NCBI GenBank assembly: GCA_964036275.1
Contig: OZ038437.1
Location: 9,112,304 to 9,176,303, forward strand
DNA length: 64,000 bases
Reading direction: 5' to 3'
From: Litoditis marina
Lineage: Eukaryota; Nematoda; Chromadorea; Rhabditida; Rhabditidae
Of this stretch, positions 38,640 through 49,486 are shown piece by piece. The notes below the pieces were generated by a model. That model saw only the letters and a list, made by a program, of their open reading frames with translations, searched no databases and was not told where the DNA came from. The first letter of the stretch is position 1. Each line of letters begins with the position of its first letter. The position numbers and the translations under genes were made by a program.

Positions 38640-39390
38640 CACCTTTAGAGACTGAACTTAATTGAAATAAACTAATGAGGACGTGTTGTTTTTATAAAAA
38701 AATCAAAGACAAAAAAGTGTTCGATGTGTCGTTCAATCGTCGTACGTATGGCGGCTTTTTTCAGTAAATTCTGCTCTGCGCATAACAAGTTGACTACACA
38801 AAAATATTCATTTCAAAATAACTCAACCTACATAATCATGTGTGGTTTTCAAGAAGTAAATTTCAAAACTACGTGAAAATCGCAAAATGCAGCCAAAAGC
38901 AAGCAGAGAAAACGAACACAAGTGCAAACTCTTTCCAAAGTACAGAACAAGCGACACACTACACTACAATATAACAAATATACTTCAGTTAGACTTAAAA
39001 AGACAACAAAAATACAAAAAATATAATGAAAACGATTAAAATATCGGCAAATGAAGACTACGACGTATAGTTAATTACGTTCAAGCTATAAACCGCGGGC
39101 GTGATGACCGCATTGGTCGTTGGACTTAAATCACGGCAGTGATAAGACTTCTCGCAGAATTTAACTCCTGATCGGATTGCGTGTTCATGTGAATAATCTG
39201 TGAAGCATCTTTGGTTTCAGAAAGAATTACTTCCGTCCTTTCACTGCGTAACTACATAGTCGTGCCGAGCTTTATCTTTATTTCACCGAATAGATGGCTA
39301 AAAGCGTATCACATTCACTATTATAATCCTGAATTGTTATAATACACATAAATTTCGAATACACTGAACCATTCGAACACGAATCTCTTA
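38640..39390. other. Transposon interior, no gene seen
   Basis: AT-rich, no splice-supported frame, no repeat ends. Codes for nothing I recognise. Confidence 0.4.
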
Positions 39391-39394
39391 GTTG

Positions 39395-40080
39395 GACGAT
39401 TTATAACCTCCGGTTTTTGATAACCATTTTTTCAGGTTACCTCGCAGGTAACCGGTAAGTAACTCAAAACCAAAAACCGGTTACCTTTTTTTCTAACGCA
39501 ATTTGTGGCTTTGAGGAAACCTGCAAATTAGGTCACGAAAAAGCGGTTAGGTAACCAAAAACCGGTTACATATAGAATTCACCTGCGAAGGGCAAGTATT
39601 CCGCAGTCATTAAAATGTCTTATTGTGGGTGAATTCTATATCTAACCGAGTGTTTTGGTAACGGGACCGGTTTTTGCTAACCAGTATTTCAGGTTAGCTC
39701 AGTAAGTAACAGGTTAGTGACCTGAAGTGAAAAACCGGTTACCTCTTTTTCTAACGCAAAGTATTGTTCTTACCGTTAGGTCGTACGGTAACCGAAATTG
39801 AGTTTTAGGTTACCTATCGGTTACCTATGAGGTAACGAGAAAAAAGGTGTACCACAAACCGGGTAGGTTACCTGTGGGTAATGTTCACCAACCAAGTAAG
39901 AATGAAACTGATGAGGAATTTGATCTAACGTTAGTAGATAACCAAGTTGGTTACTTTGGTTAATTGGTTAAGTTTAGGCTTATGCCTAGACCCGAGATCG
40001 GTTAGCGAACATGTTACCGAACTGGCAGATATGACTCTTACCAGATAACTAAGTGGTTACTTCGGTTATCTGGTTTGCTT
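39395..40080. repeat. Two GGTTACC palindromes (family E) and related repeats inside the transposon
   Basis: 39395-39583 ends CGGTTACATATAGAATTCAC. 39626-39888 starts GGTGAATTCTATATCTAACC. 39890-40080 continues with GGTTACT/AGTAACC and TAGGCTTATGCCTA palindromes. They are nested in the 4.75-kb transposon, so they inserted after it formed or were carried with it. Confidence 0.65.
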
Positions 40081-40094
40081 TTGGATCATTATCT

Positions 40095-40319
40095 AGTTTG
40101 CACCGGGCAGTCTGCCGGCAGACTGCCGGCAGGCTGCTGGGCTCCTGACAAATATCATTATCTAATTTGCACCCGGCAGCCTGCCGGCAGCCCGCCGGCG
40201 GCCTGCCGGCAAGCTGCCGGGCTCCTTAATTGCCGGCAGCCTGCCGGCAGCCCGCCGGCAGACTGCCGGCAGGTTGCCGGGCTCCTTAATTGCCGGCAGC
40301 CTGCGCTTTGAGTCGTGTG
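40095..40319 (-). repeat. Right GC-rich subterminal tract of the TIR transposon
   Basis: Three tandem-like units joining ATTTGCACCCGGCAGCCTGC to GCCGGGCTCCTTAATTGCC, ending in the inverted terminal repeat. The 78-residue frame across it is a by-product of the repeats. Confidence 0.8.
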
Positions 40320-40513
40320 TAGCAGTATATTAAAAGAAAGGACAGAAAGCTACCCCAGGGTACCTAGACCTAACGTAGCGCGCGCAAAATAGAGCCTGTA
40401 AACTGTATAAAGTTTTGTATTGAAATTTTTTTGAGATAGCTCTTCAATATTAACTGCTCTTACAGACCGCTTGAAACACTTGGACATGTAAAGCGTCTCA
40501 AAAACATCACTAG

Positions 40514-43335
40514 TCAAAAAGATGCAAATATGGCATTCAGGTTGTTACTGATTACTTATATTGTACGTGTTTCACTACAACATGTCAACTCCTATCCCAC
40601 GCAAAATCTTTGTCAACGACGTTCAGATAACAGTGAAATTGTCTTAAATCAAACACTTACAGGCAACCTTAACGTTTCTCGCTGACTGTTTGGTGGTAAG
40701 TTTATTTCTTCACGTCACTCCGCTTTGTGACGTTTTATTGGATTTCTTTGGCAAACCTACATGTTATTTGACATTTGTCTATTTCGTTAGAAACTACGCG
40801 GAATCGGATCAAAGGATGGTGTACATTCTGATCTCCCTGAACCGACTGACTGCAGTCTGTTTGCCTTTTCAGCACAGCGGGGTGAGTACTTTTCAAGGTA
40901 CTTCTCGCCTGAGGCTATTTTGGGGTTGGGCACTTTTTGGGTGCGAGGTGGGTACTTTCTAGGGTATTTTTCGCCTGAGGCTCTTTGGGGTTGGGTACTT
41001 TTTGGGTGCGGTAGGGGGAAGAATTCAAATATGTCCGATCGGACAGAACAGATTCATTCATATTACAAGTTTCTCAAGCTAAATGTAACTTTCTGTCCAT
41101 TTCTGTTCATTTTGCCGCCTGGTTCGAGCCATTCAGTGAGGATTCAAGTGTTTTCAAACTTAATCTTCCAGCTCCCGGTTGAATTCTCTAGTGACGGCAT
41201 CCGATTTGAAATTTTCAGGTTTTCAACCCGAGTAGACCTATTTGAAAGGTTTGAGTTTCTGTGGGCGATTTTCACAACAGCACGCGTTTGGGAACGTTGA
41301 ACACGACAATGATAAATTGGGACAGCTCAAAGTTTTTTTCAGTTTTGGAACCGTTCCAAATTACTCGTTTGGTTATCTGTAGTGGTGTATCCGCTCTGCT
41401 TCACCTTTCATTTCATGTTAGCAAAAGTGTTTGTGCTGCCCACAAGCGGAGGAGTTTTCATGACCTATAAGTCATACATCAGATGGGTAGGTTGCTCGAA
41501 ATGATTGCTTAAGGCAATATTTCTCTCCTCAATGCTATTTTTTGAACTCATTACGCTGTGATTGTGCTAATCGAATCAGAAACAAACGTTGTATCAGTGA
41601 AGTGCACATGTGCGATCCGGACACCTCCATATAGTCTCTTCCGTTCCTACTGAGACTCCTACAGTAGGATCTAAAAACGTCAAGTCCGTTTTACTAACGT
41701 GCATATTATCGAAATAGTTAACAATTTTGAAGTAGAATAAATGAGGACCTATCACAAGCTGAGTTCGAAGGTGTTTTTTACATTGTTCAAGTTTAACTGA
41801 TGATGCGAAAGTTTACTGTGAAAGTCTCAGTAAGGATGATGGAGACTATACCATCCTGCGTCTCACGCTTCGCGAACAATGTCGCGTATTTGAACCCGTC
41901 GGGATCAGAATACCAACAAACATCACTTGTTTAGTGAAAGGCCGGTTACAATGAAAATAGCGAGAAGTCGCGTTTCATGTGAGTCGGTCGTATTTTCAGC
42001 AGAAGTTATCCAGCTCACTCAACATGATAAACGGAGCTATTTCGATGACTATTATCTCAGTTACCACTATAATAACCGTTTTTATTCTGTGTTCGCTCCC
42101 CGCACGAGTCAAATCTGCCGAGAAATCACTTTGTGGGGTAGGATTCATAACATCCTTCTCGTGCCTACTGTTTGGCGGACTTCAGGTAACTTTGGACGAA
42201 CTTTATTTTTATTATTGAACATTGAAATTAAACCACATTCAATTGAACACTTCGGTATCAAACTACAAACCCATGGAAACGTGACCGTTGCTGTCAGTTA
42301 TGCTGTTTTCTGTACAATTGTTTTGCTGGGTTTTGATTGATTTTCTAGGTTTTCATACTGGTAAAACACTCACGGCTTATTGAAACAATTTTCTGTCCAA
42401 AATTTCTCCACTAGTTTGCCATTGCTGCAACGGACCCAAAGAGAATAAATAGCCAGAAAAAAGACAAGAAAAGTCGATATAGTTCTGATTTCGGATATTT
42501 TTCTACACTGTTGACCCGTTTGAACAACAACAGTTGTACGACCGTTTGCTCACCGCTGGGTTATACATACAAGATATAACATTTGTGAGGTGGAAGAACT
42601 GCGAAACGTTTTTTATTTTATTTCTTGCACTTCTTTTTCGCATATTACACACAAATCTGGATCGAATATATACTAACATGGACGTATATGGGCGAATATA
42701 AAAAAACAGACAAATGACAAACAACAGATATAGACAAACTAGAGTGGATTATGGATGGAATAGCCTCCGTACTCTGTATTATTATCCCTTTCCGTATATA
42801 GTTCGTTTCATTCCCACTGAGACCCATTGGCATCGTGCCAAGATTTTCGGAAGACTTTCATTAGAGAAAACATTAGTATTTCAAGCAACACTTTTGTTCA
42901 CGTGTTAATATGGAACTGGACAAGCGCCAACAGAAATTTGCAGTTTTATGGAAAACTCTAAAGTGGTGAAAAATAGCCTGCAATATTCATTCGCACGCTG
43001 CCAAGTCTCAGTAAGAACGACTACACACACACACATCCCTAGGACTGAAGTAGTACGCGATCAGACTACAAACACAGAAAAGTGTTACATGTACAGTCTC
43101 AGTGCGTCACTTAGCTCGGTTTCCTTACACTCTTTTTCGGTTTTCTAGATCACTCTTTTCACTCTCAACAAAATATTTCAGTGCACCGTGGTCACTGATA
43201 CTCATGAGTTCAGATATGAGAGAGCGCTTCGGACAAATTTGGCTTGGCCGCAAGTCACAAGACACAGGCGGCGTAGCAATCCCCACAAAAGTTCATGAGA
43301 TCACCCCATACGCTATTAACACGAGCATCTCATGA
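40514..43335 (+). CDS. Srg-type serpentine chemoreceptor (7-TM GPCR), exons TM2-TM7
   Basis: Exons on the plus strand: 40514-40562 (MAFRLLLITYI), 40663-40881 (ATLTFLADCLVV... through the LNRLTAVCLPFQH motif after TM3), 41343-41486 (FWNRSKLLVWL..., TM4 to YKSYIRW), 42000-42185 (QKLSSSLN..., TM5-TM6 start) and 43182-43335 (TM7, APWSLILMSSDMRERF). The three central exons all start and end in phase 0 with good GT/AG sites. The NRxTAVxxP motif and the final PW..L..SD.R motif mark the nematode Srg chemoreceptor family, membrane receptors of sensory neurons. The join between 42185 and 43182 is unclear (a 12-base exon at 42349-42360 and one from 42415 are candidates). The last exon runs into a family D MITE, which supplies the final residues and stop. 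TM1 is probably the exon at 32613. Confidence 0.75.
41631..41850. mobile_element. MITE family B, copy 4, in an srg intron
   Basis: TATAGTCTCTTCCGTTCCTA and GTCTCAGTAAGGATGATGGA..CTATA. It lies between the TM4 and TM5 exons. Confidence 0.8.
42797..43023. mobile_element. MITE family C, copy 6, in an srg intron
   Basis: TATAGTTCGTTTCATTCCCA, CATTGGCATCGTGCCAAG and the inverse CACGCTGCCAAGTCTCAGTA. Located just before the TM7 exon. Confidence 0.8.
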
Positions 43336-43448
43336 GATTCTACTGATTGCTAGGCTACAACGTTGTGAGTTCTCGAGGAGCTCATGAGGTATCTCATGAG
43401 AAACTCATATGAACTTCTCATGAGGTTGGACGGTTTGCTACGCCGCCA
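43267..43448. mobile_element. MITE family D, copy 5, inserted in the srg terminal exon
   Basis: GGCGGCGTAGCAATCC to GCTACGCCGCCA. The srg TM7 exon frame continues from RKSQDT straight into the MITE and stops at 43333-43335. The receptor's natural C-terminal tail must therefore be cut off or replaced. Confidence 0.8.
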
Positions 43449-43600
43449 GTTATCGAGCTCACAAACCAGTCAGCTTCGAATGGAGCCTGGAACTGACTGC
43501 AGTTTCAGCACTCAACAAGTTATAATGATATCTTTCGAGTATACATCATTGTGCATTGATGTGATATTACACGATACATACGGTTTTTGAGATCTTGCAC

Positions 43601-43837
43601 GAGATAGTTGATTTAATTTCCACTGAGACCCATTGGCATCGTGCCAAGATTTTTGGATGCCTATTTCTTAGAGAAACATGAGTATTCCAAAGACATTTTT
43701 TGTTTACGTGTTCTTATGAAACTGAACAACCGCTAACAGAAGTTTGTAGTTTTTTGAAAAACTACAAAGTGGTGAAAAAATGACTGGAATATTCATTGGC
43801 ACGCTGCCAAGTCGCAGTGGGAATGACCAGAACTATA
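43601..43837. mobile_element. MITE family C, copy 7
   Basis: TTTCCACTGAGACCCATTGG and GCTGCCAAGTCGCAGTGGGA..ACTATAG, about 235 bp. Confidence 0.8.
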
Positions 43838-44847
43838 GCCAGCCTGATGTTGTTGCAGTCAATTATGCTACACCGTCGAACGATGTCGAAGTTAATCGCT
43901 AAAGAAACAGATAGACTATGTGGACAGGACTGACTGTCAATGAATGTTTTTTAGTTAGTGCATATTTTTATCAACGGTGATCGTTATGAAATGATTGAAA
44001 TGGTAGCCCAGGAACATTAACGAATTGAACTGATGCTGTTATTCTGCTCACACATCCCAGCATGATGTAAATGTAGCGAAATAGTGCGAGAATCGAGAGA
44101 CGCAGGAAAGTATGAAGATGTCAGGATGTTTTAGCATACGTAATCAAATGGTGGTGAGATAGAGGTGACAGTGGCATCGTCCACACTCCATCTCGACTTT
44201 GTGATATATTTTTTTACGTCTACATCATAATAATTATCACATCTATAACTTCTACATAATAATAATTGTCACATCATGGTAATTTTCATGGCATAGTGTA
44301 CTAAGCGTACGAGGTACTGAGCTTTGACCAAAATCTTTTAGAATGTTCTATGCCTTTCTATTCAACTATACCCCCTCAATTCCTGGCATAATACGAGCTG
44401 TATACGAGTGGCTTTCGCTCACTAATGGCTTTCCATTATTAAACTTTCATTGTGTATTTATTCACAGAAATAGATATATTACTTATCCTGTCTTGTTTTT
44501 CACGCCTCATTATGAATAATAAATCGATCAATATTCCAATACTTTTATCCAGTGTATGGTAACGAAATAGAATATGTGACAGGTTCATTGTAGTTTCATC
44601 AGTGGTGGACGACATACAGACTAGCAGCTCTGAAAAACACAATTAGTGAAATTCTCATGGTTCTTTTCAATATATTAGTATTTCAATTAATGAATTATTG
44701 ATTAATGATATATCGTTGATATATATTCTATCCCACGTGTCGATTACAAACGTAATTGAAGTACTGAAAAACGAAGTGAACAATGAGTGCGGGGCTTTCA
44801 ACTGCACAAGCATACAGTTGTATTTACAAAAAAAACTTATAAACTTT

Positions 44848-45231
44848 TCACGTAGTTCCAGCCTTCTTTATCGGTTTCTTCGAGCTCGATTTCTTGCTGT
44901 GTTTGCTGTTGAGTTTTTTCGAGGCTGAAATTGCGTCAAAATGAACAAACCAACTGTTTGATGTGAACTGGCTCGGTTCAGTTGATCACAATTCACCGAA
45001 AGTGTTTTTCCGCTCAATTCTTTGATGGTTATATGGTAGAGAAGCAATGAATTTACAAATAGAAATGAATCGAAACTAAAACTTACAGGCTCCTAGTTTG
45101 TGTTCATCTTTCTGTTTCTTGCTCGGTGTTCCCGGCACAGGCGGTGGTGGCTGCGATGGTTTGGGCGGCGGCGGCAGCGGCGGCGGCGGTGGTGGATTCT
45201 TTGGAGGTTGTATGAACTCGTAATCAGCCAT
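44848..45231 (-). CDS. Small proline-rich/basic protein, copy 1 (two exons)
   Basis: Exon 1 45231-45087 starts MADYEFIQPPKN, runs into a polyproline tract and ends PSKKQKDEHKLGA. Donor is GTAAGT. Exon 2 44924-44848, after TTTCAG, encodes SSKKLNSKHSKKSSSKKPIK and stops at TGA, 73 residues in all. N-terminal polyproline with a Lys/Ser-rich tail suggests an intracellular protein that binds SH3/WW/profilin-type partners or nucleic acid, but no family is recognised. Three copies in this window keep the frame, the splice sites and a length differing by one codon, which argues it is a real gene. It differs from copies 2 and 3 by one fewer proline codon and an Asp-Glu for Asp-Lys change. Confidence 0.6.
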
Positions 45232-45495
45232 GAATAGTCTACTGAAGATTGAATACTAGTGTAACTTTTCTCTCTGACCTTTGTAAGTGACAGTAAGCGG
45301 CTACCAGACATTCAAAAGAGGTTGAAAACATGCTGATGTTTTTATGAGTTATATATCTTCTCGATAACAACATCCTTCAGAAAAAAACTGTTTTTGTTTT
45401 AGTGAAAACTTTTATCAATGATTAATAGCAACATAATTGTGTGATTTCCATACAAAATAGGTTTTTCAAACTACGACGAAAAACCTAGAATTCAC

Positions 45496-45687
45496 CGTCT
45501 TTCCAACCGCAACGCACACAATGTTTCTTTACGTCAATAACATTAGATTCAAACATGTGAAACGAACGTGTAAATGTCTGTTTGTCTCTTCCACAATAGA
45601 TTTGGAACGGTTCCATGTTTTCATGAAATGTTTTGTCACAGTCATAACAAAATTGAGAATGAGTCAGATTCAGATAGTTATTCTCAT
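45496..45687 (-). CDS. CxxC-rich exon, unidentified gene, copy 1
   Basis: After acceptor TTGTTAG, the exon encodes DENNYLNLTHSQFCYDCDKT ... CVRCGWKDG with two CxxC pairs (CYDC and CVRC) 50 residues apart, like a zinc-binding fold. The donor is G|GTGAAT here and G|GTAGGC in the copy at 57.3-57.5 kb. Other exons of the gene were not recognised. It is upstream of the proline-rich gene on the same strand, and the two could even be one gene, although the phase then places the next exon in the Arg/His-rich frame rather than the polyproline one. Confidence 0.45.
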
Positions 45688-46129
45688 CTAACAACAATTG
45701 GAATTTACGTCAAAACGAATCATCAGTTTTTTAATGAAATATTGATATTTTATGTTGAAATTGGTGTTAGCTGTTATCATAGTTTTTTCTTGTACCGAAT
45801 AGTATATTTATCAATTTTCTTGGCTGACTACCATGACCAAAATGTGTACGATGTAGGCTTGTTCCATGTTCCGGAGACTCAAATGAAAGTGATAGAATTG
45901 GATTATTTCTCTAATAATCATGGACAACATATAATAATGATTAGCTGCGTTTCTGTATCAATGACACTTTTTGATGTTGGAAGACTTTCTCACATCCGAC
46001 TGAAATGCTTTCTCATACGGTGTTTCATGACGGTGAAGGAATCGTCAAGAAACTTTTTTCAGAAATATATGAAAAATCAGCAACATCTTCATCTAATAGT
46101 AACAACCAAAAGAGAAAATACATTGTAGC

Positions 46130-46620
46130 ATCATAAGCCCTCAAAGCTTAGGGTCGAAAGTGTCTCAGTCAGTTTTTTTATTAATTGAAATTTTACCTTG
46201 GTGTTCTATCGATGGTTGAAAACAGTTCAATCAATGACATATGCGCAATCGTATAATAAGACATTCACAGCGTTAGTTCATCACGGGAAGAAGCAAAATT
46301 AGGTAACAACCACGAATAAATCACGGATAAATCACTACTGGTGGCACGTACAGACATAAACAAATTTCCCGTGTTGCAATTGCGGAGTACACGTCGATTC
46401 TTGCTGAAAAAAGGACTGTTGACATTGAAACGTGACATTATTCTATTTCACAACACACTAATAAGATGTTGTGATGCTTGTTCTCATCACCCTAACTCGA
46501 AACCTTAACAATATGAGAGATTTTTTTCCATTCAACACGTGTTTTATCAATCAAATAATCTCTAACAATCACTCTCTTGAACTAGAGAAAACATTCTACT
46601 CTTATACTTTCCGGGTAGTA
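46130..46620. other. Intergenic, nothing recognised
   Basis: No repeat ends, no supported exon. I searched here for a second exon of the peptide gene at 47.3 kb and did not find one. Confidence 0.35.
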
Positions 46621-46623
46621 AGC

Positions 46624-47176
46624 TATAGTCTGTTTAGTTCCGAACTGGACTCGTATCCATCAAAAGTGTTGCATCCCTGGCACCCTCTCGCGTTGCGTGT
46701 GCAGGGCGCCGGCTGGGCATTTTGCCAGATCAGGGCACAATCAATAATCTTTCCAACAGTCAAAAAAAGTTTAACGTATGCATACTATTATTCTTTAGTT
46801 ATGATATCTTTGCCTCTTCTAAAGTGTTTTTGTGAGAGATTATAATATTCCCTAATCACAATTACCAAATTTACTCAACTTTTCATTAGGATTTTCGAAA
46901 ACTTTTGCACACATTGAAACTTTCGTGATCGCCGTGTATGGGCCGTTCCCGCGTCACGCTTACAACTAGCCCTAATGGCCGAGTTGTCTAAGGCGCTGCT
47001 TAAAACGAGGTGGCTGTCCATCTGCGTAGGTTCGATCCCCCAAGCTGTTCTTATTTTTAAAACACGGAATCACTGCCCAGCTAGTGTTTGAATAGTTTGA
47101 ATACTTGCCAAGTCATAAGCTCCGCCCCCATACTCATACAGTAAACGGGGTCCAGTTCGGAACTAAATAGACTATA
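46624..47176. mobile_element. TIR element carrying a tRNA-Leu-like sequence
   Basis: Inverted ends TATAGTCTGTTTAGTTCCGA (46624) and the reverse of TCGGAACTAAATAGACTATA (ending 47176), matching over about 27 bases with one difference. Length 553 bp. Inside, at 46969-47049, is a tRNA-Leu-like sequence. The ends share TATAGT with MITE families B, C and F. Confidence 0.75.
46969..47049 (+). pseudogene. tRNA-Leu-like pseudogene inside a TIR element
   Basis: GCCCTAATGGCCGAGTTGTC with AAGGCGCTGC reads as the acceptor and D-arm of a leucine tRNA, and GTAGGTTCGATCCCCC is a box B/T-arm. The 3' acceptor strand (AAGCTGT) cannot pair with GCCCTAA, and the anticodon stem is disturbed, so it is not a working tRNA. 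Confidence 0.6.
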
Positions 47177-47244
47177 GAAATGAGCGCAATGACCTGCCCA
47201 ACCACAAGCTCTCTTCTGATAAATTTGAAGTTTTCATTACAACG

Positions 47245-47301
47245 ACTGGAAAATTCGAAAGTGTACTGTAGGAGTCTCAGTAGGAAAGATGGCAACTATA
47301 A
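47245..47301. mobile_element. MITE family B fragment
   Basis: Only the right end: GTGTACTGTAGGAGTCTCAG..TAGGAAAGATGGCAACTATA. It lies a few bases downstream of the donor site of the peptide gene copy A. Confidence 0.65.
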
Positions 47302-47311
47302 CAGTACTTAC

Positions 47312-47449
47312 GGAGCCCGGGCATTGTTTTCCGTACCAACACCTCTCCTGAGCCGCCGGCGTCATACGACCTTTTTCGTTGGCGTCAGCACAAAGATCTT
47401 CCGCACCACACAGTGCCACTAGAGCAACCAGCACCAGTAAGAACTTCAT
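47312..47449 (-). CDS. Secreted Cys-rich peptide gene, copy A (exon 1 only, probably truncated)
   Basis: Exon 1 encodes a clear signal peptide (MKFLLVLVALVALCGA) followed by EDLCADANEKG..., with cysteines spaced as in copies B and C, and ends at a GTAAGT donor in phase 0. The second exon, which in copies B and C holds the CxxxC and CxC cysteines, was not found downstream. A MITE fragment and a tRNA-carrying TIR element occupy that DNA. The upstream 47.75-48.0 kb region matches the promoter region of copy B, but the TATA-like CATAAAAAG reads CATGAAAAG here. It is therefore probably a decaying paralogue. Confidence 0.6.
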
Positions 47450-47654
47450 TTTTTCGACAGCCTGTGAAAAATGAGAGGTTTGTGTGGAGTTGCTCGTTCC
47501 AGGCAGAGAAACAGAATGTTATGTGGTTTGAGACTGTACTGGTTCAATAATACCTGTTGATGTTGAACGACATACGTTACCTGATGAGTTACTCGTGATA
47601 TTCTAGAGTTGTAGCATGAACATCGATAAAATGTACAGAGACGCTTTTGCGAAT

Positions 47655-47722
47655 AGCTCATGAGGAATCTCATGAGATTGAGAGAGATTGAGAGAGAAAG
47701 AGATGAGATTGCTACGCCATTT
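47655..47722. mobile_element. MITE family D fragment
   Basis: CTCATGAGGAATCTCATGAG ... GATTGCTACGCC, one end only, within the 5' region of the peptide gene copy A. Confidence 0.55.
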
Positions 47723-48013
47723 TTAATTTTGCGCACTACTTGGCGAGACTTGTATCCCGCCGAAATGTGAGAGCTGAGGAAAAGCATAATAGTTGAGAAA
47801 CGGCATATTGAGAAAGATATTGAGGACATTGATATGTTGTATCCTACTGTCATACTTTTATCTCTCCTCTCGTATATCACACATGTGAATGAAGCAAGCA
47901 ATAGAAAAGGCGATATTTTCATTCCGATAGAGAAATAAGAACGGGCAAAAAACCGAAGCAATGATAGCTGCGTGCGTCCCAGCTCTTTTCATGCTGTCCG
48001 CAAAGAGAAAGAA

Positions 48014-48430
48014 TATAGTTCGTTTCACCCATCGATAGCAGTCAGCCATGCTGGCCGAGCGCGCCCTACATTGCAGGCGACTGATCTGGCAGCTTGCCAG
48101 TCTTTTCATTCCAAATAAAAATTCGAAAACTGGTTATTTTAGGATTTTTGCAACTTTTTTGTTTTCAAAAGATTCCCACATGATCGGGGAGTAATTTAAA
48201 CCACTTTTTGTGTGATAACATAAGCATTGAAAAACGGCCAGAAAAGATGGTTGGATATCACTGTTTTTAGTTTGGGCCAACATGTTCAGATGGCCGGCTG
48301 CTTGTGGGCGCCGCACCACCTATCCCAGCTCAGTTCAATACCTCGCTGGTGCACAATTTTGATTAGGCTCGTCGCTGTTGGAAACTTTCCAACACAATTG
48401 ACTCCGCCCATCGATGGTTGAAACGATATA
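48014..48430. mobile_element. MITE family F, copy 2 (complete)
   Basis: TATAGTTCGTTTCACCCATC to GATGGTTGAAACGATATA. The outer edge of palindrome 1 (48213) falls inside it, while the mirror copy at 56721-56938 is cut at that point. Confidence 0.85.
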
Positions 48431-49477
48431 GCCTTCATTTGATATTCTGAAGTAGCTGACGTTACATTCCCTGTTTCTCATCAGTATTCTGCTGTTTATC
48501 GAAATCAATGGAGCCCGATATTATTCTGCCCAATATTCACGGCAAGGTGTTTTCTATCTGAACATATTGTACAGTTCTGAAAAGTCAAACTGAGTCTTAT
48601 AAAAAAAGTTTGGAAAAAATGGGTTCCCAACTAAAAATCCTTCATGTCCGCACTTCAACAAACTGGAAGATGAATGAATTGAATAATTGTTTGAAATTAT
48701 GTTATCACAAAAGAAAAAAATATAAATCCAGTTTCACTTGAAATTAAACGAATCATTCTGACTGTTTCAATCTGAAACTGAGTTGCAAGAATAGCAATTG
48801 AGTAAATCCTTCGTGTCCGCACTTTATGTATACACTTTGCCGTGATGAAATTTAGTCGTTGGTAATTTGGAGAAGAGCAGAAGTTTTGGAAAACGCAACA
48901 TGCTCCAGAGTCAAACTGTGAATACTGTAGATCGAATTTTTTTCCCCTCCAAGTTTGCGACGTTATGGCGTCACAAAAAATCACGTTTTTCTACGTCGAG
49001 AGCAGGATGTTTCCGAATTCGATGGAAATAGGTTTTGAACTCATGTGAGCTGGATATCCAGCTCTTTCAAAAGCAATTTTTGAAGAGGTTACTGTTCTGC
49101 CCGTGTTCAGGTTTGCAACGTCATGGCGTCACAGAATTGATCGAAATTGGAATTGGAATTGACTGGTTTTGAAGATCTGAAAGACTTGGAATTCAAGTTT
49201 GGTGGTTTTTGAGAAATGAAACAAAAATGGAATCGGAATTGACTTGATTTTGGGAATTGATTAACAACCCTATTGTGCACCTATTTTTAATTTCGTTTTC
49301 CATAAGGTTCAGTTTGACTTTTCAGAATTGTGCAATATATGCAGATAGAAAACACCTTGCCTTGAATACTGGACTGAATATTATCGGGGCTCCAATGATT
49401 TCAATGAACAGCAGAATACTGATGAGAAACAAGGAATGCAACGTCAGCTACTTCAGAATATCAAATCAAAGGTATCG
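48431..49477. mobile_element. Foldback element J (about 1.05 kb, arms about 170 bp)
   Basis: The left arm begins CCTTCATTTGATATTCTGAA and the right arm ends TTCAGAATATCAAATCAAAG. Between them the inverted match includes GCAAGGTGTTTTCTATCTG. The interior has two CCTTC(A/G)TGTCCGCACTT motifs. Short frames inside it are not genes. Mirrored at 55676-56722. Confidence 0.7.
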
Positions 49478-49486
49478 TTTCCAACT

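Larger units (their letters stand above)
35568..40319. mobile_element. TIR DNA transposon, 4752 bp, TA target duplication, GC-rich subterminal repeats
   Basis: Both ends carry CACACGACTCAAAGCGCAGG (left 35568; inverted at 40319), a perfect inverted repeat that continues to GCTGCCGGCA. TA flanks both sides (35566-35567 and 40320-40321). Inside each end is a 150-220 bp tract of GC-rich CTGCCGGCAGGCTGCCGG-type repeats. Removing the element and one TA restores a family A MITE, which proves transposition into it. The TA duplication suggests Tc1/mariner-like or related chemistry. No DDE transposase was recognised, so it is probably non-autonomous and may have captured host exons (36.1-38.6 kb). It lies in the putative first intron of the srg gene. 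Confidence 0.8.
43950..46040. repeat. Unit A-B, copy 1 (undisrupted version of the palindrome 2 sequence)
   Basis: 43950-44755 (A) matches 59765-60560 directly. 44756-46040 (B) matches 63245-64000 directly and 56939-58190 inverted. Here A and B are contiguous (CGATTACAAACGTAATTGAAG), so this copy shows what the other looked like before the insertion now at 60566-63244. B contains the proline-rich gene and a CxxC-rich exon. Confidence 0.8.

Noticed and set aside
40075..40311. 78-residue frame of repeated CRQAAG/QPAGSPPA text
   Set aside because: Product of GC-rich subterminal repeats of the transposon.
35568..40319. CRISPR-like spaced repeats in the GC-rich tracts
   Set aside because: Unit spacing is irregular, units are self-complementary, and the context is a eukaryotic transposon with terminal inverted repeats.
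45574..46128. 184-residue plus-strand frame
   Set aside because: Not open in the other copies of unit B, antisense to the CxxC exon, and without recognisable motif.
46969..47049. Functional tRNA-Leu gene
   Set aside because: Acceptor stem cannot close and anticodon arm is disturbed.
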